From Bacteroidales bacterium (GTDB lineage: Bacteria; Bacteroidota; Bacteroidia; Bacteroidales; JAADJA01): a stretch of DNA of 64,000 bases. Below, in pieces: positions 9,724 to 16,772 of the stretch; positions within the stretch are counted from its first letter, which is position 1; every line of letters begins with the position of its first letter. The stretch covers positions 1 through 64,000 of the forward strand of contig JAGVPB010000008.1 of NCBI GenBank assembly GCA_020052415.1, in the 5' to 3' direction. A model generated the notes under the pieces. The model worked only from the letters and a program-made list of their open reading frames with translations, searched no databases and was not told the origin of the DNA. Made by a program: the position numbers and the translations under genes.

Positions 9724-11058
9724 CTACTCATCTATAATCTCTATACCCCAATTATAGGAGGAATTAACTGAAGCTTTTGATACGATAATAATTTTACTTC
9801 CGTCAGAACTAATAAATACATATTCAGCCCACGCATTAACTTTAATATAACCGGGTTCGAAATTGCTGATCAAATAATAATCTTCGAGCGTAATAGTTTT
9901 TATAATCTGATAACTACTATCAAAAACCATTATCTTATTACTTTCAGAACCAGAACTATAATTACCATTGTAATCAGGGATTACGTAAAATTCGTTGTGG
10001 ACGAGGTCATGTTCAACACCTGCAATGGATTCCTGTGAGATCGGTAATTCGTTTTCAGCTATGACGTCATAACCCGAAATTTCAGGATTAATAGTCAATA
10101 TTTTCTTCATTTCAGTGAAAATCCTGGAACCATCTTTCGAAATCCAGATGTTATATCCCAATCCATTAATATATTCGTCATAAATCAACTCAGGATCTTC
10201 TCCGGTTATATCTAATTTTAATAGCTCACTTCCGTAAGCAATATAAATATACTTACCATTGGGATGCAACTGGCCATTTTCAAAACCGAAATAGCCGACA
10301 TCAAAAGTAGCGTACGATCCGGTGCTGAGGTCCATTTTACAAATATTGTCATAACTGTTAAAAATATAAACCGTTTTATTATTATAGGCGATCAGATCAT
10401 CAGCGTAAAACGGAGTATGGAATACCGATACAATATTTCCCAAAAAGTGATCAATATATTTGACATTTCCTTCCGAATTATCACTTATCACTGAAAAATT
10501 TCCATTTGGCGGAACTGATAATATAGTTAAATAATTTCCATCTACCGGAAAGGTGGTGAACGTTTCATCGGTAAGAGTATAAATAGACTCGATATAACTA
10601 TTATTTCCCATTGCAAGGCTAATAAGTTTGTTATGTACATAGTCATAGGTAACATCCTTTAGATAATAAGATAGCCTTATTTTGTTTTCCGGAAATCCAT
10701 GAATGAACAACGACAGAGAAAAAGATTCTCCGGTAGATGCACTCACAGTTATCGTACTGGAAATTGAATCCTCATGAATATTCTGTCTCTGCAACAAAAT
10801 ATCGAATTCATCCGGTGAATTTTTTGCACAGGTTCCGTTTGATTTACTGAACTGTACAATATCGGAGGCCCCGCTCACTGTCCATGAAAATTCATCGGAA
10901 CCCATGCAACTGATACTAATTGTAGCATTATCTTCATTATAATCAAATTCAATTTTTGCCGGACTGACATACAAGCTTTCGATTTCATCTTTTTTGCAGC
11001 CGGTAAACAGCAGTAGCAAGCTTAGTCCAGTCAGGACAAATAAATATTTTCCCCTCAT
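9724..11058 (-). CDS. BACON-domain surface lipoprotein
   Basis: I place the start at 11058 (MRGKYLFVLTG), because this gives a proper lipoprotein signal with lipobox LFTGC and lipid-accepting Cys at residue 20; an upstream ATG at 11112 would bury it. Residues 30-115 form a BACON domain (VSPAKIEFDYNEDNATI, then the WTVSG strand), a carbohydrate- or mucin-associated Ig-like domain in Bacteroidota. The remaining 330 residues are beta-rich with propeller-like repeats (LTILSVPPNGNFSVISD, ISKDGSRIF, ISSDGSKIIIVS). The function is unknown; display on the cell surface is inferred. Confidence 0.75.
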   Translation of the reverse strand: MRGKYLFVLTGLSLLLLFTGCKKDEIESLYVSPAKIEFDYNEDNATISISCMGSDEFSWTVSGASDIVQFSKSNGTCAKNSPDEFDILLQRQNIHEDSISSTITVSASTGESFSLSLFIHGFPENKIRLSYYLKDVTYDYVHNKLISLAMGNNSYIESIYTLTDETFTTFPVDGNYLTILSVPPNGNFSVISDNSEGNVKYIDHFLGNIVSVFHTPFYADDLIAYNNKTVYIFNSYDNICKMDLSTGSYATFDVGYFGFENGQLHPNGKYIYIAYGSELLKLDITGEDPELIYDEYINGLGYNIWISKDGSRIFTEMKKILTINPEISGYDVIAENELPISQESIAGVEHDLVHNEFYVIPDYNGNYSSGSESNKIMVFDSSYQIIKTITLEDYYLISNFEPGYIKVNAWAEYVFISSDGSKIIIVSKASVNSSYNWGIEIIDE

Positions 11059-11203
11059 TTTTATAAGTGTTAAATAAAAGTTAATAATTAAAATGTTTTT
11101 TGTATTACCCATTCAAAAAAATGATTAGGTTTGGTGTAAAAATACTAAACATCTCAAAACAAAAATCAATGGTTTAAAATTTATAAATCAAATTCTAAAA
11201 ATT

Positions 11204-11971
11204 ATGAAAGCTTTTGTTATACTGTTTTTGGTAGTCTCAGGGATTGTGGGTATTGCCCAGGAAGATAAATCAGGTTCTTTCATCCCTTCAAAAAACAATT
11301 TTAGTTTCGAGGTTAATTTTACCCCGTTCAATGCTGATGCACCGATTGACATCAGTGGATTTAATAGCAGGCTGTTTCTTACAGATAAACTGGCATTGCG
11401 AATGGGTTTTAATTTCGATATGGGTAAGAATTACGAGGAAATGCCGTATGAAACCAGTGATGCGTTATATTACGAATCTACGGAAGAATCTTATACAACC
11501 ATTGGCGTAAACACGGGCATTGAATATCATTTCCTCGATTCAAAGCGCGTCTCTCCTTATATTGGCGCAATCATTGGCTTTGAAGATATGACTTCAAAAT
11601 CCGTTTATAAGGAATTGTATTCTGCTTATAATGGAATGGAGTACACCTATCTCATCAGAACTACTGAAGCAGAAAATATGTGGTTGGATGAAGTAATTTA
11701 TTATGATCCGGAAACCGGGTATTATATTTTTGAAGAAATGAGCCATCGGGGTTATTTAAAAATTAGCGGTATGGCAGTACTTGGAGCGGATGTGTATATT
11801 GTCAAGCATTTTTATATGGGTGTTGAACTGGGTTTAGGAATAAATGCAACGACATACAAAGAGATTACGGTCACCATTGATGGCGATCCTGAGCCAGGTA
11901 TTCCGAAGGCTAAAGAAACCAATTTCGGGTTGAATGTAAACAATGCAATACGTTTGGGTTTCTGGTTCTGA
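11204..11971 (+). CDS. Outer-membrane beta-barrel protein
   Basis: A 255-residue protein with a signal peptide (to about residue 18) and alternating hydrophobic beta strands through to a terminal aromatic (NNAIRLGFWF), the hallmark of an outer-membrane barrel. Phrases such as LFLTDKLALRMGFNFDMG and VSPYIGAIIGFEDM resemble the OmpW/Omp-like eight-stranded barrels common in Bacteroidota. No ligand can be assigned. It is divergent from the BACON lipoprotein gene, and the pair lies between two copies of the 57-nt repeat. Confidence 0.65.
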   Translation: MKAFVILFLVVSGIVGIAQEDKSGSFIPSKNNFSFEVNFTPFNADAPIDISGFNSRLFLTDKLALRMGFNFDMGKNYEEMPYETSDALYYESTEESYTTIGVNTGIEYHFLDSKRVSPYIGAIIGFEDMTSKSVYKELYSAYNGMEYTYLIRTTEAENMWLDEVIYYDPETGYYIFEEMSHRGYLKISGMAVLGADVYIVKHFYMGVELGLGINATTYKEITVTIDGDPEPGIPKAKETNFGLNVNNAIRLGFWF

Positions 11972-12110
11972 TTCGATATTACATTTGGAATTTTAATCGG
12001 GTAATAAGAAATATTTTATTCTCTTCTATTTGTTGACGGATTATTAAAAAGTAAATTTATCAACTCTTAAAAGTAAGATGGAGAAAAATTTAAAAGTGCC
12101 TTCCGATGAA

Positions 12111-12167
12111 AGCCGGCAGTTTTGTTTTTAGTGTTTTCATTTAATTCAAACTTCTTTCTTTAACTTT
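12111..12167 (+). repeat. 57-nt dispersed repeat, copy 2
   Basis: It matches copy 1 (9652-9708) at 51 of 57 positions on the same strand. Its 3' end (TAACTTTG at 12161-12168) matches the TAnnTTTG promoter box, so this copy may supply the promoter for the next gene. Confidence 0.8.
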
Positions 12168-12223
12168 GAACCGCTGGTTCGGGGCAGGGCAGGTTTAAAC
12201 TCAATTAAGTTAGTTTGCATTTT

Positions 12224-12817
12224 ATGAAACTGCATAGAATATCGTTAAGGATATTTAAGTCACTTGCCTTTATTGGTAAAGGTATTATTGGATTGTTTTT
12301 ACTGATTATGGCAATTATTTTCATTCGACATAAGATAATTGAATATTATGACAAGAAAATAATTACTAAGGATCAGTTTCAATCTCTGCATAATCAAATA
12401 GTGAACCTTGACAGCTTACGAAACATCGCTTTTTTGCCCAACTCTTCTTATTTTGTAATCAATGGAATAGTCGTCAATAAAGTTAAGCGTACTTTTGGGA
12501 ATGAGCCAGAGTTAGGTTTTTATATGCAATACTATACTAATGGTCAAAAAAATAAGTTCGGATTATTGGATGAAATATTAAAAAGCAGCGGAGTTGACAG
12601 TTTAACCGTAGAGGACATTTTCAACAAAATGAAGCACTTTGGAATAGCAGATATTACAAAAGAGGTTAACCCGTTATTTATTTCATATAGAAAAAAAGTT
12701 TCAGCAATGTGGGGAGAACGCGGTATTATATATTCCTCAATTGTACTCGCACCTTCTGAATCTGAAGAAAAAATCGAATGGATAAAAGATAACTTTTACT
12801 ATTTTGAAAGAAATTAA
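12224..12817 (+). CDS. Hypothetical membrane-anchored protein
   Basis: I do not recognise this family. The 197-residue product has a single membrane span near the N-terminus (about residues 15-35, IGKGIIGLFLLIMAIIFI) and a soluble part that would face the periplasm. The soluble part starts with a charged helical stretch and has no catalytic motif I can name. The ATG at 12224 is preferred over a TTG at 12215. The promoter-like box at 12161 lies in the preceding repeat. It is the first of a run of small plus-strand genes separated by repeats. Confidence 0.55.
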   Translation: MKLHRISLRIFKSLAFIGKGIIGLFLLIMAIIFIRHKIIEYYDKKIITKDQFQSLHNQIVNLDSLRNIAFLPNSSYFVINGIVVNKVKRTFGNEPELGFYMQYYTNGQKNKFGLLDEILKSSGVDSLTVEDIFNKMKHFGIADITKEVNPLFISYRKKVSAMWGERGIIYSSIVLAPSESEEKIEWIKDNFYYFERN

Positions 12818-12851
12818 AAATAGAATTCTCTAAGGTTCGAGTCTGCACCAA

Positions 12852-12885
12852 CGGCCATGCGGGTAAGCAGCCTGTGTGCCTGATA
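12852..12885 (+). repeat. 34-nt repeat core, copy 1
   Basis: It reads CGGCCATGCGGGTAAGCAGC and ends TGCCTGATA. It aligns without gaps to the copies at 13707-13740 and 14281-14314 (27 of 34 positions against the latter). A further palindrome (TTGGG..ATCAC / GTGAT.CCCAA) follows at about 12930-12966. Confidence 0.65.
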
Positions 12886-13030
12886 AGCCAGCAACAAATT
12901 ACAAGAAACAAGCAATCAGAAACTGCCATTTGGGCAAGCATCACCTTACAGGAGCAGTGATACCCAAGGCTCAAAAAATTCCCGGTCTTAACTCAAACGG
13001 AATTTCAAAAATTTATACTAATTTTATTGC

Positions 13031-13498
13031 ATGAAACAGAGAATTTATATTGATACTTCAGTTTTTGGCGGCTATTTCGATGAGGAATTTTCCGAATTCA
13101 CAAAACCGCTTTTCGATAGACTTCAGCAAGGGGAATTTAAACTATTGTTTTCGGCCGTTACACAAGACGAACTGAGTTTGGCTCCAAACAAGGTAAAAAA
13201 ACTTGTTAAAAGTTTAAAGGTAGAAAACACTGAATTTACTGAAACTAATGACGAGGCGGTAGAATTAGCTACACAATACATTGCTGAGAAAGTTGTAGGG
13301 CAAACAAGTTTTGCTGACTGCCTGCATATTGCGCTGGCCACCATTAACCGTGCTGACTATTTGATTAGCTGGAATTTCAAACACATCGTGAATGTCCAGA
13401 GAATTCGTGGTTACAATGCAATCAATATAAAGAATGGCTACAGGGTATTAGAAATTCGTTCACCAAGAGATTTTATGACCTATGATGACAACAACTGA
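13031..13498 (+). CDS. PIN-domain (VapC-like) ribonuclease toxin
   Basis: The 155-residue protein has the PIN-domain acidic residues in order: Asp8 in YIDTSVFGG, a Glu in TQDELS, and the Asp of SFADCLHIALA, followed by ADYLISWNFKHI. PIN toxins cut RNA in a metal-dependent way. A 50-residue frame begins inside the last codons of this gene and is the likely antitoxin, so the order is toxin first, which is the reverse of most VapBC pairs. No VapB-type gene lies upstream. It sits in the repeat-separated run of small genes. Confidence 0.75.
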   Translation: MKQRIYIDTSVFGGYFDEEFSEFTKPLFDRLQQGEFKLLFSAVTQDELSLAPNKVKKLVKSLKVENTEFTETNDEAVELATQYIAEKVVGQTSFADCLHIALATINRADYLISWNFKHIVNVQRIRGYNAINIKNGYRVLEIRSPRDFMTYDDNN

Positions 13499-13637
13499 GA
13501 AAACGTTTGACGCTGTTAAATTCATGCGTTCACAACGGGAGAAATTAAGCAAAAAACTTTCTAAGATGACAAGGGAGGAAATCGTTGCATATTTCAGAAA
13601 GAAGAAACTAGAAAACTCAATAAAGCCTGGTGCCTGA
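13485..13637 (+). CDS. Small protein overlapping the PIN gene, probable antitoxin
   Basis: A 50-residue frame starts at an ATG 14 nt before the end of the PIN gene, in another frame, and stops at 13637. The product begins MTTTEKTFDAVKFMRSQREK and continues with a helical, Lys-rich segment ending in FRKKKLE. The FDAVKFMR...REKLSK...MTREEIVAYFRKKK layout resembles short antitoxins I associate with PIN toxins in Bacteroidetes and Chlorobi. The overlap suggests translational coupling. The antitoxin role is inferred from size, charge and position. Confidence 0.65.
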   Translation: MTTTEKTFDAVKFMRSQREKLSKKLSKMTREEIVAYFRKKKLENSIKPGA

Positions 13638-13673
13638 CCCTATGCTCCCTGCATGTTCGTAACGTATGGCAAC

Positions 13674-13740
13674 AAGTCATCCCCCGCATGCTCAGGTATT
13701 CCACCCCGGTCATGCAGGTAAGCATCACTTGTGCCGGATA
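13674..13740 (+). repeat. Palindromic repeat, copy 2 (34-nt core 13707-13740)
   Basis: The core CGGTCATGCAGGTAAGCATC...GCCGGATA matches copy 3 at 30 of 34 positions. The arms GGCAACAAGTCAT (13668-13680) and ATCACTTGTGCC (13724-13735) are near-complementary, so the whole unit can fold into a long hairpin. The part between the arms differs from copy 3. Confidence 0.65.
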
Positions 13741-13829
13741 AAAAGATGTTAGAAATTAGAGGTTGGATATTAAGACGTTAGATTGAAAAAAACAATTTCA
13801 ATTTTCTACTTTCCATTTTCCAAATTCGT

Positions 13830-13837
13830 TATCTTTG
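13830..13837 (+). promoter_or_regulatory. Possible -7 box of the 105-residue protein gene
   Basis: TATCTTTG, a match to TAnnTTTG, about 80 bp before the TTG start. A GGGGTTTGGGGGGAGGG tract follows it. Confidence 0.35.
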
Positions 13838-13916
13838 AACCTGGGGTTTGGGGGGAGGGTGGAGAAAAGACTAAGATGTTGGCAGCAGGCTGAATTGAGT
13901 GATAAACATGTGACAA

Positions 13917-14234
13917 TTGAGAAAAATAGTTATCATTGGGTCAATATTTTTCGCTGGACTGTGCATCCTTTTCTACAATTATGTAGTTCGGGACAATCAA
14001 CGACTTTATGAGAAAGTAAAGTCAGACTTTTCTAACAGGTATCCGGACTTTGAATTCATTGACTGTAGTGTTGGAGAGGGTGATATGGCAGTTGCCTATG
14101 TTCATGTGAGATTTAAAAAATCACAAAAAGACAAAATCCAAGAAGAAATTTGGCAATACTGGGACACCAAAAGTGGATGGCTAATTCGTGACAAATACTT
14201 GCAATTGAATAAAGACAAAAACGATAACAAGTGA
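13917..14234 (+). CDS. Hypothetical short membrane-anchored protein
   Basis: A 105-residue product starting at TTG; the nearby ATG at 13908 is followed at once by a stop. An N-terminal hydrophobic segment (residues 4-24) acts as signal anchor or signal peptide. The rest is a small mixed alpha/beta domain (FEFIDCSVGEGDMAVAYVHV) that might bind or inhibit something outside the membrane. I do not recognise the family. It is flanked by copies 2 and 3 of the palindromic repeat and has its own promoter-like box, so it behaves as a single-gene unit. Confidence 0.5.
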   Translation: MRKIVIIGSIFFAGLCILFYNYVVRDNQRLYEKVKSDFSNRYPDFEFIDCSVGEGDMAVAYVHVRFKKSQKDKIQEEIWQYWDTKSGWLIRDKYLQLNKDKNDNK

Positions 14235-14247
14235 ACACCTCCATGGC

Positions 14248-14314
14248 AAGTCATTCCTGCAGCAGATAAATGTTCCAGCCCGGCCATTCAGTTAAGCAGC
14301 ACTTGTGCCGGATA
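14248..14314 (+). repeat. Palindromic repeat, copy 3 (34-nt core 14281-14314)
   Basis: The core CGGCCATTCAGTTAAGCAGC...GCCGGATA matches copy 2 at 30 of 34 positions. The preceding 33 nt start AAGTCAT and end TTCCAGCC, as in copy 2 (TTCCACCC), with a diverged middle. Outer arms GGCAAGT and ACTTGTGCC are complementary. Confidence 0.65.
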
Positions 14315-14435
14315 AACCCGCAACAAGAAACCAGCATCCAGTAACAAGAAACGAGCAACCAGTTCCCGCCAGATGAAAGGGCAGATTTTTAGGCTGGAAG
14401 TAAAACCAAAGGAAAAGCAATCTTCGAAATAATTT

Positions 14436-14443
14436 TATCTTTG
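14436..14443 (+). promoter_or_regulatory. Possible -7 box of the MazE/MazF-like pair
   Basis: TATCTTTG, matching TAnnTTTG, 20 bp before the antitoxin start codon. Confidence 0.45.
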
Positions 14444-14463
14444 TAAAATAGTATCATATTGAA

Positions 14464-14676
14464 ATGGAAACTAAGGAAATAATTAATGCGATAAAAAAAC
14501 TTCCGGTAACCAAAAGGATGCTTATCGTGGAGCATACCTTAAAAACAATCAGGGAGAGTGAAACCCGTGAACGAATGACAAAAGCGGTTGATGTCCTTTA
14601 TAAAGAATACCAGGAAGATAAAGACCTTACCGCGTTTATGGCGCTTGATTATGAAGCATTTTATGAAACAAGGTGA
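14464..14676 (+). CDS. Antitoxin-like small protein
   Basis: A 70-residue helical protein (IINAIKKLPVTKRMLIVEHT) that ends inside the start of a PemK/MazF-type gene. Its size, charge and 14-nt overlap with the toxin frame are typical of the antitoxin of such a pair. It has no ribbon-helix-helix or AbrB motif that I can point to. The toxin it would neutralise is internally deleted, so this may be a leftover or may still act in trans. Confidence 0.65.
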   Translation: METKEIINAIKKLPVTKRMLIVEHTLKTIRESETRERMTKAVDVLYKEYQEDKDLTAFMALDYEAFYETR

Positions 14677-14863
14677 AATTTGGCTGATCAATCTCGACCC
14701 CGCCATTGGTGCTGAAATAAAAAAAAGCAGGCCCGCCATTGTTGTTAATGATAATACCTTATCCGAAGAAAGATTTATTAAGAAAATAGGTAGAATTAGC
14801 CAGGGTATTCTTGATGATATTAAAGGATCCCTTTCGAAAGTTTTAACCATTGAAAGCTATTAA
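14663..14863 (+). pseudogene. PemK/MazF-family toxin with internal in-frame deletion
   Basis: The frame starts as a normal MazF (MKQGEIWLINLDPAIGAEIK, then KSRPAIVVNDNTL) and ends as a normal MazF C-terminus (EERFIKKIGRISQGILDDIK). The two parts are joined directly, giving 66 residues instead of about 110. The missing middle includes the strands around the second catalytic position (the Thr/Ser that works with the Arg of RPAI in MazF), so ribonuclease activity is unlikely. The join keeps the frame and leaves no stop. Family length is from memory. Confidence 0.75.
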
Positions 14864-14935
14864 CTTACTTACTTGTAAACAGAAACAAGCAACAAGAAAC
14901 AATCCCCCAAGTTCTTCCAAATTCCCGATATTTTC

Positions 14936-14943
14936 TACCTTTG
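14936..14943 (+). promoter_or_regulatory. Possible -7 box of the glucoside cluster
   Basis: TACCTTTG, matching TAnnTTTG, 21 bp before the first GH13 gene. The preceding DNA is a degenerate AACAAGAAAC repeat with no clear -33 element. Confidence 0.4.
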
Positions 14944-14964
14944 CCACCCTAAATAATAGCCGGT

Positions 14965-16689
14965 ATGGACTTGTTCAATGTGCTGTCAGAATATTGGAAT
15001 ACCTTGTATCCAGGCGTTCCGGATACCCAGTTACAGAAGTTTATTTCAGAGATAGAAAAAGTAAAAAAGAATATTCTTTTCCAGAAACATAAACCCGAAT
15101 GGTATAAGGATGCCGTAGTCTATTCACTCTATGTTGACCAGTTTAACCGGGATTTCAAAGGTCTGGAAGAAAAACTCGATTATTTGCAGGATTTGGGTGT
15201 GAATTGTCTCTGGCTTTTGCCGATCCTTGATTCTCCGATGAAAGATGCCGGTTTCGACATCAGGAATTATGACCAGGTTCGGACAGAATTGCTGGGAATG
15301 GATGAAGACACCACCATTGACGAACAAAGGCAAAGATTCAGGGATTTCCTGTATGAAGCACATAAGCGGGGACTGAAGGTTATCTTTGACATCGCCATTA
15401 ACCATACATCCGATGAGCATCCGTGGTTCAAAGAGGCAAAAAAGTCGGTTGACAATCCTTACAGAAATTATTACATCTGGTCGCAGGATACGAATCTTTA
15501 CAAGGACGCCCGGATCATTTTCGAAGGTCTTTGCGAAAGCAACTGGCAAAAAGACGGCGATTGGTATTACTTCCACCGGTTTTTCGAATTCCAGCCCGAC
15601 CTGAATTTTAAAAATCCGCAGGTGCTCATAGATATGACCCGAAATTTCCTTTTCTGGCTTGCCCAGGGAGTTGACGGTTTCAGAGGTGATGCTATTCCTT
15701 ACATCTGGAAAGAAGACGGAACCACCTGTGAGAATCATCCCACACTACACACAGTGGTAAAATTTTTCAGGGCTGTTCTTGATTATGTGAGGCCGCACAC
15801 CTTGTTGCTGGCTGAAGCTTGTCAGAAACCTCATGAAGTGATAAAATACTTCGGAAATGGTGATGAATGCAATGCAGGGTATCATTTTCCATTGATGCCG
15901 ATGATCTTTAAATCGCTGGCAGCAAAAAGCAGCAAACCGGTTTCGTCCATCCTAAGTACTGCCGTTACTCCGATAATTCCGGATTCAGTTCAATGGTTTA
16001 CTTTTTTGCGTTGTCATGATGAGTTAAGCCTGGAACTGGTTTACGTTTCGGAAGAGGACAGGAAATATATTCATGATAATTATTGTCATCAGCCTCTATG
16101 GGATTTTCGGCTTGGACAGGGCGTTGCAGCAAGGCTATCAGAGCTGATGGATCGCGATCCGAAAAAGATCGGACTGGCTTATTCAATTATGCTCACACTG
16201 CCCGGAACTCCGATTATTTATTATGGTGATGAGTTTGCCACGCTGAATGATGAGGCCAACTATAAAGAAATGATCAAGGTTTCGGGAAAAGACGATACCC
16301 GGTTCCTCGTTCGTGGAAAGATTGACTGGAAAAAGACGGAGATTGAACTTAAAAATCCGGGATCATTATCATCAAAAGTTTACACTCAAGTCAGAAATAT
16401 GGTAAGAACCCGTAACCGGTATCAGTGTTTTGGAAGAGGAGCTATTGAATGGATCGATATATTCGGTAAGAATGGTGAAATTGAGGACAAAGTGCTTGGT
16501 TATATTCGTGGGTATGACAAAGAAAAGATTTTGGTTCTGAATAATCTTTCTGACCATGAAGTCTGGATTCACAGCAAAGATATTCCGCCAGGATCAATAA
16601 CGGACGTTTTGGGTCAAACAGTTGAGCCTGGCCATATACCCGGCCACCTGAACATGGAACCGCTGGGATACCTGTGGATAAAGATATAA
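14965..16689 (+). CDS. Trehalose-synthase-like alpha-glucosyltransferase (GH13)
   Basis: A 574-residue cytoplasmic GH13 protein without signal peptide. The start of the barrel (WYKDAVVYSLYVDQFNRDF, then GVNCLWLLPILDSPMKDAGF) and AINHTSDEHPWF closely resemble TreS, which interconverts maltose and trehalose. Catalytic residues are Asp242 (GFRGDAIPY), Glu284 (LLAEACQ) and Asp352 (RCHDELS). It lacks the maltokinase domain fused to some TreS proteins. It opens the cluster with the GH65 phosphorylase, kinase-like protein, second GH13 and transporter. An alpha-amylase or sucrose-phosphorylase-like activity cannot be ruled out. Confidence 0.75.
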   Translation: MDLFNVLSEYWNTLYPGVPDTQLQKFISEIEKVKKNILFQKHKPEWYKDAVVYSLYVDQFNRDFKGLEEKLDYLQDLGVNCLWLLPILDSPMKDAGFDIRNYDQVRTELLGMDEDTTIDEQRQRFRDFLYEAHKRGLKVIFDIAINHTSDEHPWFKEAKKSVDNPYRNYYIWSQDTNLYKDARIIFEGLCESNWQKDGDWYYFHRFFEFQPDLNFKNPQVLIDMTRNFLFWLAQGVDGFRGDAIPYIWKEDGTTCENHPTLHTVVKFFRAVLDYVRPHTLLLAEACQKPHEVIKYFGNGDECNAGYHFPLMPMIFKSLAAKSSKPVSSILSTAVTPIIPDSVQWFTFLRCHDELSLELVYVSEEDRKYIHDNYCHQPLWDFRLGQGVAARLSELMDRDPKKIGLAYSIMLTLPGTPIIYYGDEFATLNDEANYKEMIKVSGKDDTRFLVRGKIDWKKTEIELKNPGSLSSKVYTQVRNMVRTRNRYQCFGRGAIEWIDIFGKNGEIEDKVLGYIRGYDKEKILVLNNLSDHEVWIHSKDIPPGSITDVLGQTVEPGHIPGHLNMEPLGYLWIKI

Positions 16690-16733
16690 ATTGATTTTTC
16701 ATTAATCTGATAACGCTTAATTTATTAATTCTC

Positions 16734-16751
16734 CCGAAGGGATGCCTTCGG
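16734..16751 (+). promoter_or_regulatory. Perfect hairpin in the leader of the HAD-GH65 gene
   Basis: CCGAAGG (16734-16740) and CCTTCGG (16745-16751) form a 7-bp GC-rich stem with a 4-nt loop, ending 21 nt before the start codon. There is no T-run, so it is not a terminator; it could affect translation or mRNA decay. Confidence 0.4.
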
Positions 16752-16772
16752 CAAACAATTCAACAATTAACT

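Noticed and set aside
12111-14950. Calling the small-gene run a true integron
   Set aside because: No integrase is in the window, the GTTRRRY-type box is clean only in copy 3 (GTTAAGC), and conserved sequence continues past the would-be crossover point. Reported as cassette-like only.
15124-15738. Long minus-strand frame inside the TreS-like gene
   Set aside because: It is antisense to an intact GH13 gene whose catalytic residues are all present in the plus frame.
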